Shown: positions 58,598 through 64,000 of the stretch, piece by piece
Layout: each line of letters starts with the position of its first letter
Numbering within the stretch: the first letter of the stretch is position 1
From: Hygrocybe punicea
Taxonomy: Eukaryota; Basidiomycota; Agaricomycetes; Agaricales; Hygrophoraceae
Reading direction: 5' to 3'
Length of the DNA: 64,000 bases
Assembly: GCA_963556145.1 (NCBI GenBank)
Contig: OY744462.1
Coordinates: 2,852,001-2,916,000 of the forward strand
Notes under the pieces: generated by a model
The model's input: the letters and a program-made list of their open reading frames with translations, nothing else
The model's database searches: none
What the model was told of the DNA's origin: nothing
Program-made: the position numbers and the translations under genes

Positions 58598-58790
58598 GTG
58601 ACAGTCACTTGTGACCAGTCTAACCATATCAGGTAATTTTTGATATTATATAGCAAATTTTTTGCTGATCACAATGGTGACAGTCACATGTGACCAGTCT
58701 AACCATATAAGGCAATTTTACACCATATATGCTAAATTTTGAGGTGATCACAGGAGTCATAGTCACATGTGACCACCATTACTATATATA
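58598..58790. repeat. 79-bp tandem repeat with a GTCACATGTGAC palindrome
   Basis: Units start at 58598, 58677 and 58756, exactly 79 bp apart. Each contains GTCAC(A/T)TGTGACC and a ggtgatcac/gctgatcac motif near its end. The third unit diverges after the palindrome. Within an AT-rich part of the nested element. Confidence 0.85.
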
Positions 58791-59403
58791 GATATATCAG
58801 CCATATAAGCCGAAATTAGTATAACTCAGATGATATAATGATATTTTTACTTGAAACATATAATTTAATGTGATATCGCTGTATGTATTATATGCTAATT
58901 ATAGATTTCAAGCAAAATCACTTATCGATGTTTGTAATAATCATACAAATAAAAATCCAGTGACAGAAACGAGACTTTGTTCATGCCATATGCAACATTG
59001 GCCCACTCAAGCATAGCTGTCTTCATATTATCATCTGTTGTGCAGCAAGGTTATAGAGGAGTAGGGTTGAGCAAATGTAAGTCAATTGTTATTATGCTGT
59101 TTAGAGGCAGTTGTATTTGACAGTTGACCTGTTGCTCTCTCTTTTGGCTAAGAATATTGCATAATGATGAAGCAAAGAAGACATGACAGTAGGAGAGAAG
59201 GTCAATGAACACTCAAGACACACCATGTAGTTTTATTTTTTCTACTTTTTATGTTGCTATGGTGAGAGGTGGGCTTATCAATATACAACATATACTATAT
59301 GTCTTATACCACATGTAACATGCTTTATGCAATTTAATGTTATTGTTTAACTCATCATGAAAGTGAGGAGGGGAAAAAAGAACTCGTTCATGCCATGCGC
59401 AGC
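58791..59403. other. AT-rich interior of the nested element
   Basis: No coding frame is supported. Several at/ta dinucleotide-rich stretches and scattered stop codons in all frames. Confidence 0.5.
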
Positions 59404-59650
59404 ACTGGCCCACTAAACAAGTTGCTGTTGCTATTGCTGCCGGCGCTGCTGCTGTTGCTGCCATTGCAGTTGCTGCTGCTGCTGCTGCCGCTGTTGCTGG
59501 CCATTGCCATTGCTGCCATTGCAGTTGCTGCTGCTGCTGCTGCTACTGCTGGCCATTGCCGATGGTCATCATTGCCTGGTTGCCGTAGCCATAGCCGTTT
59601 ACATTTCCATTGCCACCGCTGGTGGTGGTGGTGGTGGTGGTGGTGGTGTT
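59404..59650. repeat. Second triplet tract (CTG then GGT)
   Basis: Repeated gctgctgctg and gccattgccattgctgcc units at 59404-59570, then a pure ggt run at 59618-59648. Overlapping open frames on both strands are compositional and were not called as genes. Confidence 0.8.
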
Positions 59651-60289
59651 GCAGCTGTCCCGCGTCCGCTGGCATTGCGTTGGCATTGGCATCCATCCTG
59701 TGCCAATCGGGTGTGGTCATGATGTGGTCGGAGTCGAGTTGCTTGTCGCAAATAACATTAGTAAAGTTAAGAAAATATTAAAACTTACCTTGATGAACAC
59801 AACATTGTGCAATGTTGTGTTCAACCCACATTGATGTTGCCATGACTGTGTTGCGTGAAAGCTACAATGGTCACATGATACTGTTTAACACAAAATAGTA
59901 AGTAAAGAAATATGAAAAACAAATGAAATAAATACCTTAAAATTATTCACGTTCACGGTTTGGACGCGGTTTGGAGCTGTTCAGGAAATCTGGCAGGCCT
60001 CGAAACCTGGAACTGAACCCGCAGTCCAGTTCAGCACTTGGCTGAACTTAGACTGAACCTAGGGTTCAGTTTGGGGTTTGAACCGGGTTCGGCTAGGTTC
60101 GGAACCGAACTATGGCAACACTGCAAGAATATCACCTGCATGTGGCCGTGCTGGTCGTGTATCAGGAGGTGGCAAGCCAGCAGTCTGAGGGGGTACAGGT
60201 TGGACATCTTGCACCACAGCTTGGTATGGATGAAGTTAGAGCAGCCAGATAAATAAATACTATGAAGTAATAGTATGATAATTCCTATA

Positions 60290-62420
60290 CTCACCTCATT
60301 TATAAAAAGACTCTTAGCCCAGTCATATCTTTCAGGCATATTCTCCCAGTAGAAATCAAGCTTTTGTGATGAATCCACAGCTTGGAATATAGATTAGTCA
60401 TCTTGCAATATAAAAGAGATAAAAAGACACACCCATTGCTAGAACATATGCTGGAACCAAGTCAACACGATTCTGGTAAGTGCCAAACTTGTCAAGACCC
60501 GCTTCCACAATCCGTCTCAGATTAGGATGTTCCTCAATGTACTCTTCCCATTTGATGGCCATAGCCTCATGCAGGGATTGCATGGGATAGAGTTGGTGTC
60601 TTCTCTTGAGAGATGATATGTTGGAAGGCATGTGGCACCTAGAAGAGAAATCAGCTTTAGAAACAACAGATGCAATGCAAATACTTGAAGAATCTCCTGG
60701 TATGATTCAAGGGTTTCCTAGTCCATATCATCAAGTGGATACTTGTTACATAGGTCTTTAAATTCATCATCCTCCAAGAGGGTTTCAATGGCCTAAAATA
60801 TAATTTAATATCCTCGAGAGACAATTATAAAATGGTACTATACATACATCACAGAGAAGAAGAGCCCTCTCAATCATCAGCAGAGTGGAAGACCACCTAG
60901 TGTCAACATCACAAAGTAATTGAAGGTCTGGGGCATCAAGCCTCTTTAAAACAGCTGCAAAATACTGCCTACAAAGTGATGATGCTCGTATCTGAACAAA
61001 GAGAGTGAATATTAAAAGAGAGTAAAGATTAAAAATAAAAAACCTACTGCATTAATCAAAGATCAAATTGTAGCAATAGGATCTCTAGCTAGCTCATTCA
61101 AGAATGCTGCAACCTGTTCTGGGGTGTAATCTGGAGCATCAGGAGCAGCAAATTCAAGGTTGGGAATTGCTGATAACACAGCTTTGCATGCGAGGTTGAC
61201 AATGTGGGGAAAGCATCTGGAATACAACACATGAAGTGAAGGCAAGTGCAGGCAATTGTCACTTACCTGATGCGGCAGTGGACCTTATGGAACTTAATTT
61301 TTCGACGATGAAGCTCACGATCCAAAGAAAACATGAAGGTGTCATTGTTTGTTGCATTGTCAAGGGTTATCCATCCAATTTATAAGATAATAAGTCAGAA
61401 AATTGACTGAGAAACAAAAAGGAAAATTCCTTCTCTGTGATCTTGAGGCGGTCTGTAACGTACAGAAATGCATGAGCAAGATGCTCTCCAGTATGTCGTC
61501 CTGGAACTCGTATAAATCCCACCAAGTCGGCTCTAAGTCATAGCTGGCTTTTTTTCCCAGTGGGTGTCCTCAAATTCTGGTTCGATCCAGTGTGCAGTGA
61601 TGGCCATGAAAGACACAAGATTTGGATCAGTCCATAAATCACTTGTGAAGGAAAATTTCCCAACGGCATTCTATAATATTATGAATTCTCAGAGTTATTG
61701 AAGAATGAAAGTTGCATACCTTCATTTCCTCCCCAAGCTGAACAAGATGTTCTGCCAGCACCTCTTCAACATGTTTGCGAATTGTTGTTCGACCAGGGAT
61801 ATCAGACTCCTTTAATTCTTTTCGAAGCAACAAAAATATGGCATGTAAATGTGGAGACTCAACGATATTCAATGACTGTGATGCAAGATCAGCATGAGTG
61901 ACTCTCAGCACTGAAAACACTGACCTGATCGTCACCAACAACAAACTCCACAATAGCATCCACAAAAGCTTCATTTGAGTATGGTTTATGAGCATTTGGA
62001 TCATGCCTTGCAGCTCCTCCTTCTCCCCGAAATTCTTGAATGAAACTCAATGCCTCTTTTGCTTTGATTTCGATTCCAAACCTCTCGCAGTTGCTGAGCC
62101 AGAGCTCAGTATGATTTTCATACAAGTGACAGTGGAGTGGCCCTGTCGCAGTATTGATACCAAACTTGGTAAGTTTGTGGCTAAGATCAGTCGAATGAAT
62201 GTGCCTATGCAACATGTGATCAGTACATCAAAATTAATAAGATATAGACACTGACTGGCAATATTGACACGACCTTTCTTTGTCGTAAAATCTCCACATG
62301 TCAGCCGCAACATGGCACCTCTTATTTCCTGCAGGGCCAGAATTACGACGGTGGGTACTATGCAAGCCCGCTCATGGAGCATGTTACAGATCGCTTCTGC
62401 AGCGGGCTCCGGCAACAATC
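60290..62420 (-). pseudogene. hAT-superfamily transposase with BED zinc finger, degenerate
   Basis: Minus-strand pieces in order: BED-type finger (RCHVAADMWRFYDKERSCQYC ... TATGPLHCHLYENH), LWLSNCERFGIEIKAKEALS, PYSNEAFVDAIVEFVVGDDQ, ESDIPGRTTIRKHVEEVLAE, the transposase segment GKFSFTSDLWTDPNLVSFMA, then after a frame change LVGFIRVPGRHTGEHLAHAF, TLDNATNNDTFMFSLDRELH, RCFPHIVNLACKAVLSAIPN, DVDTRWSSTLLMIERALLLC and FGTYQNRVDLVPAYVLAM. These are classic hAT motifs. At least one frameshift (near 61555) and a missing C-terminal dimerisation domain indicate an inactive copy. It could be the lineage that mobilised the non-autonomous elements here, but termini would have to match. Confidence 0.75.
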
Positions 62421-63556
62421 AACTTAACAGGGGATCGGCTTCCAGAGGGGAGAACAGCAGCTTTCATTGTTGCTTACAGCTAAGACAACACTGCTAAGAA
62501 GGGGGGGGTCAAGGTCTAATGTCATTGCAAGCCGTGGGGGTTACCCAAAACAAGATGAGTCTGCCCCAAAAACCAGACTAAACGTAAGGAAAAGAAAGAA
62601 GAAAAAGTCTGAACCAACAACAAGAACAGTATATATAGTGACTGGTCTTGAGGGGAGGTAAATAGAAATGCAACCATGAAGCTACAACATGTCCAACTAT
62701 ACCATGTGTTCACCATGAGACAGACATGAGGCATCCTCATGTCGATGTTCTCGCGATCCAACTGGAGGCCTGGGTGTCATTGAGGATGGAAGAGGTCCGG
62801 ATGACTCGGATGATTTGTCATCAGATCATGTGATGCACAGAATTGCCTATTCAGGGTCTACACTTGCTGTAATGGGCAAATGCGCAGTCTGACAAGTGCG
62901 ATGCATGGTTGGGTCGAAGAGGGGTATTGTCCAGTGTGGGATTGGTGAAGGGAGTGTCTTGAGGTGGTGTGAATGTAGTGGCAAGGTCGGCATGAAAGCA
63001 AATAAAGGATTGTGTGGAAGGAAAACCAACTAGGATGGTGGGCTAGTCGAGGTCAGACATGCGAACAGCATCAGCTGTACCGGATGACGATGTTTGTGTC
63101 GATGACATATCGAGGGGTGATGTCTTGTCCTGTGTGTAGAACAACGTGGTCCACCTGATGTCGGTATTCGTCCAAGAAAGGGTATTGTTGTAAACGAGTG
63201 TGGGTGGTATCAAGGTTACGGATGGAAAAGGATAAATGAACGTGGGTCCAGGTTTCGAGTCATGGCACGAGTGACAAGCTGTGGGAATAAGATGTCAGGT
63301 ACTGCATTGAAGCAATGTCGTGTGAACAATAAACAATAGGGGTCGGTTCACTGATTGGGAAGTCGTATGGTCTGTGGTCAAAGTCTGAAGCTATGTGCTT
63401 TGGTGACGGTCAGATTGGAGGGAACAGTGAAATGTCCTGTGATCGAGGATTGTTCAGGGCATGCATGCAGGTGAGGAATGTCGTTGGATCGTCAGGGAGG
63501 ATAATGGTAGGCACAGGGTATGAAGATGGAAACCAAATATCCAAGAATGGCAATTG
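62421..63556. other. Unassigned sequence downstream of the transposase remnant
   Basis: Frames are short and interrupted. Minus-strand pieces such as FLDIWFPSSYPVPTIILPDD and TFLTCMHALNNPRSQDISLF (about 63400-63555) read like a decayed protein continuous, across a stop, with the small membrane frame at 63557. A poly-G run (ggggggg) lies at 62501-62507. Confidence 0.4.
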
Positions 63557-63721
63557 TCAATTATGTGTTGATATATTGTCAAGGTGGAAGTCGGGTGTAT
63601 CAATGGTGGAAGGGCATCTATGCCAAAGATAGATCATGACAATGTAGAAACTGATCAGGAAGATGATGGCAATGCTGCCAATAACAATTACGGTAATGAG
63701 CTGTGTCGGGAGTACAGCCAT
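63557..63721 (-). CDS. Small frame with one predicted membrane helix, 54 aa
   Basis: ATG 63719-63721 gives MAVLPTQLITVIVIGSIAII and a continuous hydrophobic segment to FYIVMIYLWH, then a short polar tail with PDFHLDNIS. One transmembrane helix with the tail possibly cytosolic. In the same frame beyond the stop, protein-like sequence continues (FLDIWFPSSYP...). This may therefore be the 5' end of a longer decayed gene, not a complete small protein. Not recognised. Confidence 0.3.
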   Translation of the reverse strand: MAVLPTQLITVIVIGSIAIIFLISFYIVMIYLWHRCPSTIDTPDFHLDNISTHN

Positions 63722-64000
63722 TGTGTATCGGTTTGTTGTGGGATAGAGTAAACAAGATATTGAAGGGAAAAGACAATGTCGGTGACATCCATCAGCAAGG
63801 AGACTGTTCGGGTACAGCAAGGTAACGTGGGGATGTGTCCATGGTCAGTCTGGATTGTTGTAGAAGAAAGGATAAAAAGGGAACAAGAACAAGAATAAAC
63901 AACAATATCCAAAAGAAGACAACAGGGAAAGGGGAATGAAAAAGGAAGGTGTGGTTAAGTGGAATCGTCATGGTGGGGCAATGGAGTCAGAATCGGAGTT
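63722..64000. other. Window edge, nothing recognised
   Basis: Purine-rich on the plus strand (about 63860-63950). No gene or terminus seen. Confidence 0.5.

Larger units (their letters stand above)
57657..60123. mobile_element. Nested triplet-rich hAT-like non-autonomous element
   Basis: Left terminus TAGTGTTGCCGAAGTTCAG. The right terminus read on the minus strand is CAGTGTTGCCATAGTTCGG. Both subterminal regions are full of GGTTC/GAACC motifs (57660-57810, 59945-60110). The interior carries two CTG-type tracts and a 79-bp tandem repeat. No transposase. Flanking 8-mers ACAGGTAT and GCAAGAAT agree only at 5 of 8 positions, so the insertion is either old or the right edge is off by a base or two. 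Same family as the element ending at 812. Confidence 0.7.
56865..63353. mobile_element. Tentative full-length hAT element carrying the transposase remnant
   Basis: The left end at 56865 reads TAGTGAACCCGGTTC, 24 bp after the V-ATPase stop, followed by more GAACCGAACCC subterminal motifs. The candidate right end (63353) reads CAGTGAACCGACCCC on the minus strand. Flanking 8-mers CTTGGCAA (56857-56864) and ATTGGGAA (63354-63361) match at 6 of 8 positions. Inside are the hAT transposase remnant and a nested 2.47-kb element. The left end is fairly convincing; the right end is a guess. Confidence 0.35.

Overview
The window is genomic DNA of a filamentous basidiomycete, very probably an Agaricomycete. 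Genes carry many short (about 45-65 nt) GT-AG introns, and the conserved nuclear genes (V-ATPase A, Rpt1, Nuf2, Sgs1-type RecQ, DDX41, DYRK kinase) are fungal. The Ty3/gypsy and hAT elements are of the kinds common in mushroom genomes. No rRNA, tRNA, CRISPR or prokaryotic operon was seen. All gene models below were spliced by eye.

Layout. 1-812 is the right part of a hAT-like non-autonomous element rich in CTG/GCN triplets. 813-2282 holds degraded coding remnants. 2283-15313 is one minus-strand Ty3/gypsy-type LTR retrotransposon with 849-bp LTRs. It is broken by two hAT-like elements (2929-4139 in the 3' LTR, 12294-13444 in gag), each with a perfect 8-bp target duplication. Between its integrase and 3' LTR it carries an oppositely oriented, intron-containing cargo region (coiled-coil part plus a six-cysteine zinc cluster). 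The retrotransposon interrupts a gene whose two halves lie at 1836-2282 and 15314-15525. 15684-16335 is an unknown coding remnant.

17182-27122 and 27323-37263 are the same 9,941-bp sequence, separated by exactly 200 N. The first copy stops at the gap and the second starts right after it, as expected if two overlapping contigs were scaffolded without merging. The unit encodes an ING-type PHD-finger protein, the kinetochore protein Nuf2, a full-length RecQ/Sgs1/BLM helicase and a DDX41-type DEAD-box helicase. Only the second DDX41 copy is complete.

37.9-56.8 kb is ordinary gene space: a kinase-like protein with an MLKL-type N-terminus and an altered HRD motif, a Zn2Cys6 regulator, a very large Pom1-like DYRK kinase, a mitochondrial PDK/BCKDK-type kinase, proteasome ATPase Rpt1, and V-ATPase catalytic subunit A. 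Rpt1 and V-ATPase A are divergent over 105 bp.

56.87-64.0 kb is repeat territory: a degenerate BED-finger hAT transposase, a 2.47-kb triplet-rich element lying within it, a 79-bp tandem repeat, and unrecognised sequence. The main biological points are the nested transposon history, a strong CpG-decay signature between the LTRs, the antisense cargo region, a second copy of the polypurine-tract region inside pol, hairpin arrays in the hAT elements, and the MLKL-like putative pseudokinase.
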